64,000 nt of DNA from Tanypteryx hageni (GCA_028673005.1 CM054118.1:5668410-5732409); one strand, 5' to 3'. Shown: positions 33,715 to 46,050, numbered from the stretch's first letter. Notes: generated by a model not told the origin, from the letters alone. Translations and numbers: made by a program.

Positions 33715-34164
33715 CAGTGGTGGGCAACCTTTTTCTTCTTGTTGTGCCGCATTGGTGGCAGTGAATCCTTCGGTGAGCCGCATTGTAAATTGTCAACGCT
33801 TCGGCGGATTGCATTAAGGTTAAATCGGAAGTTACTTAAGAGAATCCTAGGCACCATATGAATGAAAATCAAGTTAGTATTGGATTTTTAGGGTAACATT
33901 ACAATATTAAGAATCATGATAGAATTCAATCTTAGAAATACCTTTGAAAAAAGATCAAAAACAAAATTAAAAAGAACTTATTTGAATTGAGAAATATTTA
34001 TTATGGGATCTCAATTTAATGCTAGACATTTTTACAAGTTTTGCTTGATATAAAAAAAATTTGGTGGGAAAATCAAAATTAAAATTAAAAAGTTTTGAAT
34101 ACTACGAAACACTGGTGGTGGGCCGCATGAAATTGCTAAGAGGGCCGCAGATTGGACACCCCTG
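33715..34164. mobile_element. hAT-type MITE with 8-bp target duplication, inserted in a LINE tail
   Basis: The left end is CAGTGGTGGGCAACC and the inverse of the right end is CAGGGGTGTCCAATCTGCGG; both ends carry 'gccgca' words. The flanks are atctaggg (33707-33714) and atccaggg (34165-34172), identical at 7 of 8. The 450-bp interior does not code for protein. The right flank runs straight into a LINE 3' tail, so the MITE landed in it. Confidence 0.82.
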
Positions 34165-34172
34165 ATCCAGGG

Positions 34173-34240
34173 AATCTGGTGCAATTTACCCCCTGCCACC
34201 CACCTGCCTGCTGGATAGCAGGATATCATGTAGGTATATA
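34173..34240 (+). mobile_element. LINE 3' tail fragment
   Basis: 'ctggtgcaatttaccccctg', 'ccacccacctgcc' and 'aggatatcatgtaggtatat' follow the order of the LINE family tail. The coding part was not found upstream of the MITE. Confidence 0.65.
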
Positions 34241-36580
34241 TACCATCGCTTAGCAAACGTGGGAATCGGAGAACACGTTGAACTAGAAGGTCGTGTCGCA
34301 ATAGCCTCACCTCTTCGAAAGTCGCGAACCTGTATTACAGCACTCTTCCGCAAAAAAGAGGTGTTCGATAAAAAAAATTCACGGGCGGGTTTTTACGATG
34401 CGAAGCGGCGCGGGAAAAAAATATCGAGCGACCCCGAGACTAATACGGGCACTTAAAAACGTCGAGTGTCGAATCCGGAGCAAATGCGAAGGGGAGGGAA
34501 AAGAGGCACGGAATGAGCGAGGAGTGGCCAAAGAGGAGTGGTTTTTAAGAGGAGTAGGGTTGCACAAGGAGAGGGTGCAGCCGAAAAAAAATCGTCGGTG
34601 GGGGACAGGGAGAGAGACGGAGGGTGCGAGAACGTTACAGACACTTTTTGAGCAAGGGGTCCAAGCGTGGCAATAACCCCTCTTTTTCTCTCCCACACAA
34701 GCCGGAAATGTCTCCTCTCCATCTCTCACTCCGCATCCTCACACAGCCCAAAAACCCTGCGGATGATCCCTTCCCCTTACGGAAAACGAACCGCGGAAGC
34801 ACCAGCAAACAGCTTCCGCCAGCTAACCTCGGGGACTTCTCCGGTCAGGCTCTTCCCAGAGGTCGCGCAGTAATGAGACACTGCCCCTCACGACCTCTCT
34901 TTTTTCCTTTCGAATATTTTTTTCCTCTTGCCTTTTTGGTCCGCAGGTGGCTGTTTTTTTAACTTGCCGCTAGAGGGGAGTCGGTGCACAAAGCTTCCTT
35001 TCTCTCTCACCCTCCCAAGCACCTGTTTTTTCCACAAAAAAGGACCCGTGGTGGTTGGGTTCCTTTCGGAGTGATGAGGGGTAAGAATCCGGTTGGTGAT
35101 TGGGGTTTTCTCACGGTTTCTGGTGCAACGCACCCATTAGTCAGCAGGTGGATGCGTTGAGTTTTTTAAATCTATCTCTTTCTCTCGCTCTCTCTTTCGG
35201 CGCGTGGATTTATTCGTTTGTTTTCGTGGGGCTGTTAAATTTAACAGCGTTGGACGATACTGGGCCCGAAAAAATTAAGCGAGTGGTATTTTATGGGGTG
35301 TAAAAAAAGACAGAAAGATTGCTTTTACCGAGCTTTTTTCTCTACGTTTATTTTTTCTGCTATTGTTTTCGTTGGCAATTTAAGAAGATAGATTGTAAGA
35401 AAATAAATTGGAACGGTACGAATCGAGCCCAAAGGTAAACTTTTCCAAGAAAATAACCAAATTGTAATTCATATCCGAGATATCTGTGTTAAAAATGGAA
35501 ATATATATCTACAAGCAACATATCTACCTTGTAAGTGAATTTAAATTTTGAAAGTAATTACTAAGTAATTTGTTATTAAGTATTTAAGGAAATTTTGTTT
35601 TACGAACGGTGTAATTTTATATTCTCGCTTTTTTATATAAAAACATTAAAAACAATATATTCGATGAAAGTATTGATAACAGATACGTAGAGATATTTTT
35701 ACTAGAGTGAAAATTCTACTCGCAATTTAAAATTGAACTAAAAGTTACTTTAACTAATAGATGGAGAAAGTCATTGCATGTCTTCATTGCATCTAATATC
35801 AAACGGTAATTAGGCAAGCATCGGTGTAAATATAAAATGAGTCATAGGATTAATATCATTTGATTGAAGCAAATGCCCCAGGATATGCATGGGACGTGGG
35901 CAAGCCTGGAGTTGAATACTCAGAATGTAGTTACTGTCAGGAAAACATCCCAGCAATAGCAGGTATTTAAAGCGCAGAATATTTGGCGAAGATTTTGTCA
36001 AATGCATAAAGATATGAGCCTGGTTTCATTTTTATTTCCAGTGTTGTAGTAAAAACTCTTATATGACGGTTTAAAAATCTTGAAAAAAACCTGAGGTGAA
36101 GTGTATGTATCCAGTAGCGTATCAATTTCTCTCACATGGCTGCGCTTGTATCCACGTTCATTTTCACTTGTTTGCTGGATCGGATTAACCCATTAGCTAA
36201 TAAGACTAGTCGTAGGCTCTCTTATTTTTGGGCCCTCAGTTTTGCATTAGTTCTCCGCCACCGAACAATTAGGCTTAGGTCCATCGTTGCCTTAATCTAG
36301 TTCGGTCTATTTATTATATATACTGACTAGTCCTTACCTTCTGTGTGATTTTTCATGTAGATATGAAGAATTCATCTTGCATTTTCCTCTTGAAAAGCGT
36401 ATTCAAGCATTAAAGTGGTTAGTTAGTCTAATTGCGATGCTATATGCTAGAAATTATGACAGTTACCATGGGGAAAAGTTGTAGGTCTTTGCCAAATATA
36501 AATTCATGGCTGGAAAAGATGATTTTCGTATAAAGTTGATTCGAAGGTACTATCTAAATATCTAAATTTTAACTTAAAAT
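34241..36580. other. Non-coding, nothing recognised
   Basis: No gene is supported. A weak LINE-tail-like word set (tctggtgcaacgcaccc, gcaggtggatg) is at 35118-35155. Frames at 34380-34960 are short and overlap on both strands. Confidence 0.35.
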
Positions 36581-36645
36581 TCGCCAGATTGGTGGATGGT
36601 AGGTATGGGGTTCAATGCAACTTACATCTACGGAGAAACGGGGTT
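36581..36645 (-). mobile_element. LINE 3' tail fragment, minus strand
   Basis: In inverse: 'gttgcattgaaccccatacc', then 'accatccaccaatctggcga', a diverged version of the family tail. No coding remnant is attached. Confidence 0.45.
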
Positions 36646-36938
36646 ATGTGCCAGCTAAAAGGAACACGTTAAAAATAATGTACTATGCGCGTATTTGATA
36701 CGAATTGAAAAGAAAAAAATCTCTAAAGCATAGTGGAGTAAAACTCGCATTCGGAGAATATGTCGAAAGAAGTGAGCTTACGCGGTGGAAATGCAAGTTT
36801 TTTTTAGCGACGACCACCTATTTAGGCTTTATCCGTCGGAAACGTTCAAGGAAAATCGAGGAGGAAAAAACGAGAATGACCACATTCGTAAGAACGAGCC
36901 GCTTCATGAAAGCTCACGCGTATTCCGAAGACGGATGT

Positions 36939-36939
<1 letters not shown>

Positions 36940-36970
<31 letters not shown>

Positions 36971-36971
36971 T
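36940..36971 (+). repeat. (GA)n microsatellite
   Basis: About 16 uninterrupted GA units. Confidence 0.95.
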
Positions 36972-38315
36972 ATCCCCTAAAAATCTCTCATTCTAGGAAA
37001 AAGTAGTTTTCGTTCCCTTTGTGTGGTAGCCCTGGAATCTGGAGCGGATGAGGAAGGGGGAGGGGGAGAGCTTCTTCTTCCCCTTTTGATCGATCGGTTC
37101 CATAAACAGTAGCCGTGTGGGTGTGCGTGCTGAGACTTCCGAAAGAGGGCAGGAGAATAAATAAAAGAACCAAACGTCCCTCTCGTCCGATTTTCACGTT
37201 CACTTCGGAAAATTCGCCGTGGTCGTATTTAAAAAGAAGAAAAAAAAGTCATTCACTCTCTTTCGACGAAGAATGAAAAGGTGCGAGAGTGTTGCGTATA
37301 TGAGGTTATGATTTCAGATTATCTTCCCGTCTCCTTTCCACGTGGTATTTCCGGAGGAGATCCGTGTTTCCATTGCGCCGGGCCTTTATTCTTTTTTCTC
37401 TCCGAACGACGAGACTGCTGCTATCCCGCAGTGTTTACACCTTGCCTCTCTCTCTCTCTCTCACACGTATTGAGTTAGGCTCCCAGGTAACAGGATTATC
37501 TGGTTGATGTCGTTTTTAGCCTCTGTCAACAATTTTTTTATCCGCACCGTCTGAACGTTATAGTTTATGAGAGAGCTTTCGGCGTGCTCGTGTGGTAATC
37601 TTTTCGATCTCGTGAAACCTTCTAAAAAAAGAGGACTCTTTCTATCACTACGAGAGTTTCCGTGAATGATCGTTAACCGTTAAAAAAACGGAAATCCGTT
37701 CAGATTTCGAGTAAATCGTTCTTTTTGTCGATTCTGTTGTTGTTATTATGAACGGAACGAACCGATGGCATGGGCTTGCCGGATAGAAAGGACACTGTTT
37801 GCAAGGAGATTAACTGATCCGATATTGGCCCCGGAGAGGGCCGTGCAAAATTTTACTTTCATCCGATCATATGAAAAATAAATTGGCTCAACGAGGTGAC
37901 GCAAACAGGACAACTTTGTGGAGAGGAATTTGTGTGACGTTGCTGTTCAACTGAAGTTAGAAACTCTCAAAATGCGGGCTATCTCATTCATGTTTGAGTA
38001 AATCCAGCGGTAATGAGAAATGTTACGCTTTTTTTTTTAAGAAGCGCATAATGGTTTCACTCTTTGTGATCGTTCTTCCTTTGTTGCGTGTTCGCTATAA
38101 CGCTCACTATTACTAACATTTTGGGTTAATCAAAAGGCATAGAAAAGATGTCTCGAACACGTGGCCCGCCAGTCCAGAATCCGAGCCCTCTGATTACTTT
38201 GATTCTACCGTAAGCAGGTGGGAGAGAAAATCTTGGAGTAACAAAAATATACGAAACAATATATATGTTTATATGTTTAATTTACCTACATGTTTTTACA
38301 GAACGCTTTGGGTCA
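36972..38315. other. Non-coding, nothing recognised
   Basis: Contains a (CT)n run at 37447-37462. No exon can be supported. Confidence 0.35.
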
Positions 38316-38714
38316 TTAACCCCTCAAGCGCGGAGAGCATTTAAATCAATGCCATACCGGAGGAGATTTAAATGAATTAGCTAATCCGAAGTAACCTTAT
38401 AAAAATGCGTAACTTTTTACCTATTCATTAGATTCATCTGAATTTTTTTTAGAATTTGCGTATTTATACTATATTTTTTGCATTTTTTATGTATTTCTTT
38501 TGGGTGAAATGGTCTGACGAAGTATTTTATGCATTCGCGGAAGCGCTATATCGCACGTTTTTATCCCAGGTTTACGGATTACTTCATGTATACTGCTCTA
38601 TCGTAGATCTTTACATCTTCCTCGTAGGTTTATCGGAAAAAACATTCAAATAAGGATAAACAGAGATGCTAGAAGTGCGCAGGGACAGGAGAGAGAGGAA
38701 GTTTCGTATTTGCC

Positions 38715-38900
38715 CACTCAACAAAAAATACCAAAAATATAGGTTTTTACCATAGTAATTTGAGCACGATCTTCAATATGATTCCCACTATCACTGTCTG
38801 AACTGACACTTCCGAATCACTTTCAAGTAAGTATTCCGTCTCGTTTTTATCACCCTTTCTCCTGGTTGACGCAGTGATAACTTCGACTCTTTTAACCTCT
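38715..38900 (-). pseudogene. Acidic N-terminal-like remnant, possibly piggyBac transposase
   Basis: The minus strand reads EVKRVEVITASTRRKGDKNE, then TEYLLESDSEVSVQ. After a one-base frame change it continues SDSDSGNHIEDRAQITM. Piggybac transposases typically start with an acidic, Ser/Asp-rich leader of this kind. The catalytic part is not found. The assignment depends on the TTAA-flanked ends around it. Confidence 0.35.
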
Positions 38901-39224
38901 TTTAGAAATTAAACAAAAGTAATCAGAAAAAACTAACAATAGCTGCCTCCGTACAGCGTAAATGCTTCCCTCGGGCTAACTTCTTCAGAGCGGCAAGAGA
39001 ATATTTGTTGTGCGATCCAAGCGCTTCCATGCGCTCTGATCACGCTTTCGGTCAAGACAGCTTGTTTGTGCAGTGATATCAGATAAGTGTTTCTCTCTCT
39101 CAATCCCATTATATTGTCCTCAAGAGATGCTGAACCAAGCAATAGCCCAGATCCTCCCTTTCTTTATAGCTCTCAAGTGTTGACGCATAAGAAAAAATAT
39201 TCATCTAAAGAGTGAGACATGTCA

Positions 39225-39305
39225 CAGAGCAGATAAACATGCGTAATACACAACTAAAACACATAATACACAATTAAAAGCGCACAAACATAATACACAA
39301 TTGCA
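39225..39305 (+). repeat. Short tandem-like repeats of 'cataatacacaa'
   Basis: The word (c/g)(a/g)taatacacaa(c/t)t occurs three times at a spacing of about 25 bases inside the piggyBac-like relic. Confidence 0.65.
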
Positions 39306-40285
39306 AACAAATGACAGAAAAAATAAAAACTACAAGGACAAAGACTTCTTTCGGTCGGTTTGTAGAGATGCGAGAAATGCTCGGCATAAAAACGCTCCTG
39401 GGATCAGTCGACATATTTTCACGTAGGCTTCTAGCTTTCTTACTCATCCTTTTCTATAATGGCTTATGCTTGTCCTTATCCATCGCAAATAAGTGAGGCT
39501 ATTTGGAAGATCCACACTGTCTCACTGCCTTCTCTAAAAAAGTTTCGTGCATAGAGAACGCATGGGCAAGATATTCTGCTGAGGTTAACTAAAGTGACGT
39601 GAAATCCTCATAAATCTCGCCCCCACTTCCAAATCCCTTATAGATGGTCCTTTCGAGTCGAAATGAAGTTCGTCTCATCGTAGGTTTGAGAGATTTGGAA
39701 CGTTAAAAATTCAAAATTTCATAATGCGCCGAAATAATAAGGCAATATCTTTGCAAATAAGGCATTAAAAATTCAAAACTTAACAAAAATAAACGCCAAA
39801 CCTTACTCTATCAGAATATATAAACAAAAAACAGATACTATAATATTTGATCAGGCTAAAGCAAAATTAAGCCGAACGTACAGGGTCGGTGCAGTGCACG
39901 TATGACGACGGCATGTGACGTTTATAAGGTCGGTGCCCCGCCTATGACGACGTTGAGGGGTTAATATGACTTGTTGGCCACCGTATAGACAAATTATGAA
40001 ATTATCTATTTGATCCTAGTGCAATTTGAGACCCTGGTCTAATTTAACGTTTGAAATTGCATGGCTTTCAGCCATTCGTTAAGTCGTGGACAGTGGCGGC
40101 TCGTAGCTAAAATTAGTGGGGGTGCTGCTCCAGAAAATTTTTAGCCTTTGTTTTAAAATTGTGTAAAAGAAAAAAAACATGTATAAAAAGAAAATTTATT
40201 CAGGAACTTGATAAAATCTTAACAAAAAAAACAAACATTTTTTACTTACTTTAACTTAAATTGTTACAGTTCAAGCTTGATCTAT

Positions 40286-41532
40286 TCATTTAAAAATGAA
40301 ATCCATTCTTCTTGTTTTAATTTGCGCAAAAAGTTCAATAATTTTCTCCTTGATCTCTGGATGACAATTGAGGAAATTTTTCTCCATTGAAAGTACTGCA
40401 AGCGCATTTAGTCTTTCCGAATTCATAGTGCTTCTTAAAAAAGTTTTTATTCTTTTCAATGTTGAAAAGCAGCGTTCTGCCTCTGATGTAGTCATGGGAA
40501 TTGTCAAGAGGATTTTTAACAGTTTCGTAATTTCTCTAAAAACATCATCTAGATTATTTTCCAAGATAAATTTCAGCAGCTCAATTAATTTGCAATATTC
40601 ATGAATATCAGTCCTACAATAGAATACTTTTAGTTCAGTTTCAAGCTTTTCTTTGTCAATCATGGGATAAGCTTCAGTGGTCAGTACTATCTCTTTTGTG
40701 GGATGTTCATTCTTAAATCTAGTGAAGCATTTCTTGTTGAACAATTTAGCAGCTACTAAGTGTTTAGTGGAAGAATATCTGTCCATTATATCAACACATA
40801 TATAGTCACACACTTCCTTAGCTTCTGCCATGAGTGTCTTTGAAGGATTCTCACAGTACTTTGAGTTTCTCAATTCTAAAATAGCAGTTTTGAAAGTTGT
40901 TATATATTCATTAACTTTAAACACACTAATTTCTCGAGATTGCATTTGGTTGTAAATTATTTCAACATGAGGCATAATCTGATGAAAAAGCTCTAACCAA
41001 AACTTGAAATTATCATCATTCAGGTATTTTAAAATTCCTGTTGCTTCTGCAATGGTTTGATCTGCATTTGATGTTGACTGAATTTCAGTAAGGCAGTTTT
41101 TTAAAGGTTGCAAATTTTCATGAACTCTGTTTATGGTCCGTATGTTGAAATTCCACCTTGTAGAGGATGGACGTGGAATGCTGACGTCCATATGTTTCTT
41201 GAGAATGGACACACGTTGTGGTGATCTTGAGAAGAATGTTGGAATAGCCAGAATGTTAGAGAAAAATATTCTTGCGTTTCGTGTAATACTTGCTGCATTT
41301 CTCATTATTAAATTAAGTTGATGTGCATAACAGTGAATGAAATGTGCATTACTATAAACTGCTTTTATTTTTGCTTGAACTCCTGCTTTTTTGCCTTTCA
41401 TGACATTTGCACCATCAAATGTCTGAGCTATCAGTTTTTGTTCATTTCCTTGAAGGATTATGTCCAATTGTTCTAAAATACGTTTTGATATGAACTTATT
41501 TCTTGGGGATGCAAGGCCATGGTTAAAGTTTT
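40286..41532 (-). CDS. hAT transposase C-terminal exon (MYM-type zinc-finger-protein-like)
   Basis: An uninterrupted frame of about 415 codons begins at a good splice acceptor (ttcttttatttaacag, ending at 41533) and stops at 40286, so it is a 3' exon; there is no ATG at its start. Visible motifs are QTFDGANVMKGKKAGVQ (first catalytic Asp), FIHCYAHQLNLIMRNA (the C..H..NL block after the second conserved region), PSSTRWNFNIRTINRV and the C-terminal hAT dimerisation block LTIPMTTSEAERCFSTLKRI with SERLNALAVLSMEK. Family knowledge: hAT transposases excise elements through an RNase-H-like D-D-E core, and relatives of this branch are annotated as zinc finger MYM-type proteins. The N-terminal zinc finger expected upstream is not found before the right TIR. 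The intact frame suggests youth or purifying selection. Confidence 0.88.
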
Positions 41533-41534
41533 CT

Positions 41535-42002
41535 GTTAAATAAAAGAACCGAATAAAAATGAATCAAATAGAATAGCTGGAAGCAGAAAATAATAATCAA
41601 ATTCTACACTCTTCTACACTTTAACACATTCAAGAATATGGTACACGGTTTTTAAGCACAACACACGCTGAGTAAAAAAAAACTTCCTTCCACCATCACG
41701 CCAGTGCTCTCTCTACCTGGCAGTCCCGCCTTCCTCCCCACCCCCTCCTCCTATGTGCGCATGCGCACAACAGTCAAACACCACGTCGCTGGCACTGTGA
41801 AGCGCACAGTTCCATACAAAGATTTTTGTATCTTTTTCATAAACTGGGGGATGGCTACTGAAGTACTGACATTAAGCTTAAGGAATATATATTGTACTAC
41901 AAAAATAAAGAAAGAATTAAAGAAAAAAGGACTCATTATATTAAATGTTATCGATAATATCAAGTGGAAATAGGGGGTGCTGCAGTTCCGCAGTGCCTAT
42001 AC
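41535..42002. other. hAT element 5' region without recognisable exon
   Basis: No zinc-finger exon is found between the splice acceptor and the TIR. A palindromic 'gtgcgcatgcgcac' lies at 41755-41768. Confidence 0.5.
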
Positions 42003-42024
42003 ACGAGCCGCCACTGGTCGTGGA

Positions 42025-43554
42025 TGAAATGCACGCAATCCTATTTGTTACGGCTGGAATTCTCTCCGTGAAATATTATTCTTTCACTGCTCCGCCTATC
42101 GTCTTTGTCCCGCAATATGCATCTTTGTTATTTTTCGTAAAATGAAAGGTATTGGTTACTCTTTTCTTGAATATCTTTTGACCCTGTCGCTGAAAAAATG
42201 CGCGCAACGAATATGGCGCATTCAACGATTCGTTGGAACGATCTTCTCGAAAGCGCGATTTTTATGCAAGTCACCATAAGAAGGAAGGAAACAATGGATC
42301 GAAGGAATACGTTTTCTGATATACAGCTCCGGTTAAAAATGGAGTGGTCACTCGTAGGCGGGGTATAATAATTTAGAAAATAACCAAGTTAAGAAACCCG
42401 TCAATTCTACAAGATATAGCGTAATGCTGATATAGCTATACGATTTTTTGTCCGAGTTATTCACCATCGACCAAGGTCCATAAATATTTCATTCACTCCG
42501 TTCGAAATTTTTGGCGCTATTTTCTGAGTCGACATTCTGTTTTCCATGTTTCTTTAATTGTCTTATCTCAGCAAATTGACCGTAAAACCGTAGCGTCCCA
42601 ATTCAATCAAGTTTCGTTTGTCTGTCCATTCGTCTTTCTGCCCGTACGTTTGTGTTCTCTCCATGCCTTGTCACGATCCTTCTCGCAAATCATTTTTATG
42701 ATTTATTTTATTTTCTAAGTAATATTTTTTTCTCTAGAGATGCTGATCCAGGAAATGTATAAAATGTCCCGACGACGCTTTTGCAACTTAGAGTATTTTA
42801 TTTTTTCTCTAATCGTTTCGTATATTTAAAATTTCAAGCGGTTGCATCACTTTTGCGATTGTGGCAAGAGAGAAAACCAAATAGATTGTTAAAAAAATCC
42901 GCTTCTGCGTTCGGTTTGTCTGTCCGGCGCGCTAACTCCTAAACGAAAGCAGATAGAGAATTCGTTTTTTTCCATTCGACTTGGTATTCTGTCTCGTTAA
43001 GCACATTTTCTAAGTTTTTCCGTCTGTCCGTCTGATTTTTTTTTGAGGAAATCGATATTTACTGCGTGCTTCGGTAGCTCTTTCTTTGCTTGTTTTATTT
43101 TTTATGGCTACTTTGTGTGATGGTCACCGCGGTAAATTACTTCTTTTCAAAATTAATAATTTCTCCGACGAATTATACAAATCTTATTTTTTATCGACCC
43201 TACCTCTACTCGTTGCGTCATAATTTTTATAAGTTTATTATTATAAACCGAAATTTAAAACTTCGCCTTTTGTTTATGGGCGTAATAAACGAATTAAAAG
43301 ATATCACGACGCCGATATAATTCTCCAAATGCGAGCCGAAACGGACAATATTGCAATGGCGCGCTCTTTTTTATATTATTAGAGGGTCAAGGAAAGATGG
43401 CGAGGCAACAGAGAGAGAGAGAGAGAAAGAGAGCAGGATGGATGGAAGGATAGCAGAGAGCGAAAAAAATTGGGAAGGATTTTTGGTGGTCAGAGAAGGA
43501 GGGGTGGGATTTTTCGCCTTCTGTTGTAGCCGAAGATTTATTGCGCAAGAGTAA
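42025..43554. other. Non-coding with scattered repeat-like words
   Basis: Words such as 'gtttgtctgtcc' recur at about 42607-42624, 42910-42925 and 43018-43034, each followed by short T-rich segments. This hints at old dispersed repeats related to the (GTCC)n-bearing ones at 21.1 and 27.9 kb. No gene is seen. Confidence 0.35.
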
Positions 43555-44480
43555 GAGGACGAGGGGCGGTGGAAGGTAGGGACGGCGGGAGGCGGGGGTT
43601 ACGTCGGCATGGAAGGAGGCAGTGGAGTGGGCGGGAGAGAGGGGGGAGCGGAAAAGAAAGAAGAGAAAAGGGGAGGTAGGGAGACGGCGGTTTTGTAGGA
43701 ATGGTTACGTTAAAGGAAAGAGATGGGAGCTAACTTTTTCTCGGAATCGAGTGAGGAAAAACCGATGAAGGGAGGGGTGGATGTGTGTGAGCGATAGCGC
43801 AATGTTTGAAACGGGAGAAGGTGGGTGGGCAAAAAATGAGAGGAGGAGAGGGAGAAAAACAGCCTCCGGAGAGCCAGAGGGAGAAGATAGAAGGATAGGT
43901 AGGGAGAAAGGGAGGAGATAGATAGGGAGAAAGAGAGGAGATAGATAGGGATAAAGAGAGGTGATAGATAGGGAGAGAGAAGCGTGACAGGAGAGGGGGG
44001 GTGAGAGAGAAAGTGAAAGCGTAAGGGAATGAGAGAGGAAGAGGAGGATTGGGAGAGAGAGAGAGCAGGATAGGGTGAAGAGGAAAGGGAGTGGGGGAGG
44101 AGGAGGGGAAGAACAATAGAGAAATGGAGAGTTAGGAAGCGTGAGAAAAAGAGGATCAGACGGAGAGAAAGAGAGGGAAAGAAAAGGTGAGAGAGTAGAT
44201 GAAGTAAAGGGAGGAAGAGAGAGAGAAAAGGGCAGGAGAGAGAGAATTAGTGATGAAGGAGAGATAATGGAGAAGAGGGAGAGTGGAGAGGAGGGAGAGA
44301 GTGGAGGAGAGAGAGGAGAATAGGGAGATAGAGGGGAGAAGAGGGAGAGAGAATGGAGAAGAGGGTAGAGGGAGGAGAATAGGGTGAGAGAGGGGAGGAG
44401 AGAGAAATCGAGAGGAGAGAGAGAGAGAAAGAGAGGAGGAGAGGGAGAGAGTGTGAGAGAGAGGAGGAATCGAAGAATGT
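43555..44480 (+). repeat. Long GA (purine) tract
   Basis: About 900 bp of almost uninterrupted purine on the plus strand from 43820 onward, with locally repeated gagagaggag and agatagatagggagaaag units. The 268-residue minus frame spanning it is S/L/P/F only and is an artefact. Confidence 0.9.
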
Positions 44481-44484
44481 AAGC

Positions 44485-44880
44485 GTGGGATTTCTCATTC
44501 CTTTCTCTCACAGAAGGAATTGACGCTTTTTAACCACCCTAACAGCTTTGACTAATGTTTTACCGTTATTTTCATAAAACTTCAAGCTCCGTATTGTGTG
44601 GGAAAAATCCTAACCACTACCTGTATCGTTGTCGTCGGACTTCGGGCGATAAATCACGCGCAAAAGTCGAGTCTTGACCGAAATTATGTAGCAGGTGTAA
44701 TTTTAAGTATTTCTGTTGGAGAAATTAAGGGAATTTTAGAATCGTTCGGAGCTAAAGATGTATTGCTCGACCTTCTAAATGTCTCTTTTTTGTTACGCTG
44801 CCGATCTTCTCGAGATTCCGATCATAAGTACGAAGCATCGAAGCAAAAAACCAACTTGGAGATCACGAAGCAATCCACTA
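44485..44880. other. Non-coding, nothing recognised
   Basis: No feature is supported. Confidence 0.35.
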
Positions 44881-44883
44881 CGG

Positions 44884-45116
44884 CAGTGTTTTTCAAACTT
44901 TTTGTATGGCGACCCAATCGAAGGAATGGGTTATGAGTTTTCGTTATTTATCGATGAAAAGCAATTCATAATAAACGATTGGCATTTATATAAAGAAAGT
45001 TTTTAGTTCCCTTTCATATTTATACATTTCAGCTTGTTTTATGCATTGAGGACACAGATTTTTCCCATGAGCAAGGCGACCCAGTATTGGATCGCGACCG
45101 GTACTTCTCAGCCCAT
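44884..45116. mobile_element. Possible decayed hAT MITE
   Basis: The left end 'cagtgtttttcaaacttttt' is a typical hAT MITE start. A diverged counterpart is 'gcgaccggtacttctcagcc' near 45090-45110. Target duplications are not recognisable. Confidence 0.35.
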
Positions 45117-45880
45117 TGCAACACAATAATTTGGGTTGCAAGCATCTGGACGAAAATAAACTTTTGAAAGACACCAAAGCAGGCGTGAAACAAACTTCTG
45201 TCATCGCATAAATTGTTTCTGCTACGTATCGCCATTTGTAACAAATTTATGATTAGTCAGAGGAGAGGATCGCTGGGATAAGCACGAGTGTGAACATCAA
45301 GTCATCAGTTTTCCTACTATAATTCTTAAATTTGTTGCTTGACTTAAATACAACTAACAAAGTATATACTGATTTAGGTATTGTTTTTCAATTTAACAAC
45401 CGAGTTTGTTCAGTCTCAGCGCAATGGAATATTTTATCTTCCTGTGTAATAGATGTTTTTACCCTGCGATGCAAACCAGTTTGTGACGGCTACAATGATG
45501 TAGTCGTTGCATGTGAACTTTCCCCTCCGAGATGCTTTTTCGGAACAGAGCACAAATAGGAGACGTATTTCAAAATTCGTTGTTTCGACTAGCGAACAGT
45601 TTGAAATTACAGGAACAAAATAAATGGAGGGTTATTAGTCTCTCCTCGCATCTTCTCACCACTGGTTCGCAAATTAAAAAAGCACTGAATTTTATGCCTT
45701 ACATAATGATGCTTCGTGACCTTTAGTTCTCTGCCAGCTTTGAATGTCAACCTTCAGAAATAGAATTGGCACCTCATCGGTCACATCGTCGCTGACGATG
45801 CGGTTTTTTGAGACGGTTAAAGGAAAATTTTTTAGTAAATACTTAGTTTTTAACCTGTTGTCAATCGGCCATGTTCTAAA
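45117..45880. other. Non-coding, nothing recognised
   Basis: No feature is supported. Confidence 0.35.
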
Positions 45881-45882
45881 TA

Positions 45883-46050
45883 CATTCAAACCCCGATATT
45901 GCGCTCCCCTATATAGTATCACCCCCACATAGCGCCCATGAATGATTATGATTACATAGTGCAAGCATATACCTCGATTTACCACCACCTTCGCCATTAA
46001 CGCCAATGTCAGTGATGGGCAAGCGGTTGCGCTAAATCGGGGTTAGACTA
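45883..46050. mobile_element. Small pogo/Tc-type MITE
   Basis: Left 'cattcaaaccccgatattgc' pairs with the inverse of the right end, 'tagtctaaccccgatttagc', giving TIRs of about 22 bp. TA lies at the left edge (45881-45882), and a TA is at or next to the right edge. The 168-bp interior does not code for protein. Confidence 0.6.

Larger units (their letters stand above)
38320..39960 (-). mobile_element. piggyBac-like element relic flanked by TTAA
   Basis: TTAA at 38316-38319 precedes 'cccctcaagcg' and TTAA at 39961-39964 follows 'cgttgagggg', so both ends begin CCCCTCAA immediately inside TTAA. That is the signature of piggyBac insertion. Near the right end the words 'tatgacgacg' and 'ggtcggtgc' each occur twice, like subterminal binding repeats. 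A small acidic protein remnant lies at 38720-38900. At 1,641 bp with no DDD core visible, it is internally deleted or non-autonomous. Confidence 0.55.
40091..42016 (-). mobile_element. hAT element with perfect TIRs and 8-bp target duplication
   Basis: Perfect 14-bp terminal inverted repeats, CAGTGGCGGCTCGT at 40091-40104 and its inverse at 42003-42016, are bracketed by identical 8-mers gtcgtgga at 40083-40090 and 42017-42024. The element is 1,926 bp and carries one large minus-strand transposase exon. The word 'gggggtgctgc' lies just inside both ends in the same orientation. Clean duplications and a long open frame indicate a fairly recent insertion. The N-terminal part of the transposase is absent, so it is probably an internally deleted copy that depends on a full-length relative. 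Confidence 0.93.

Noticed and set aside
43705..44511. 268-residue minus-strand open frame
   Set aside because: It spans a GA tract, and the S/L/P/F-only translation has no domain or splice evidence.
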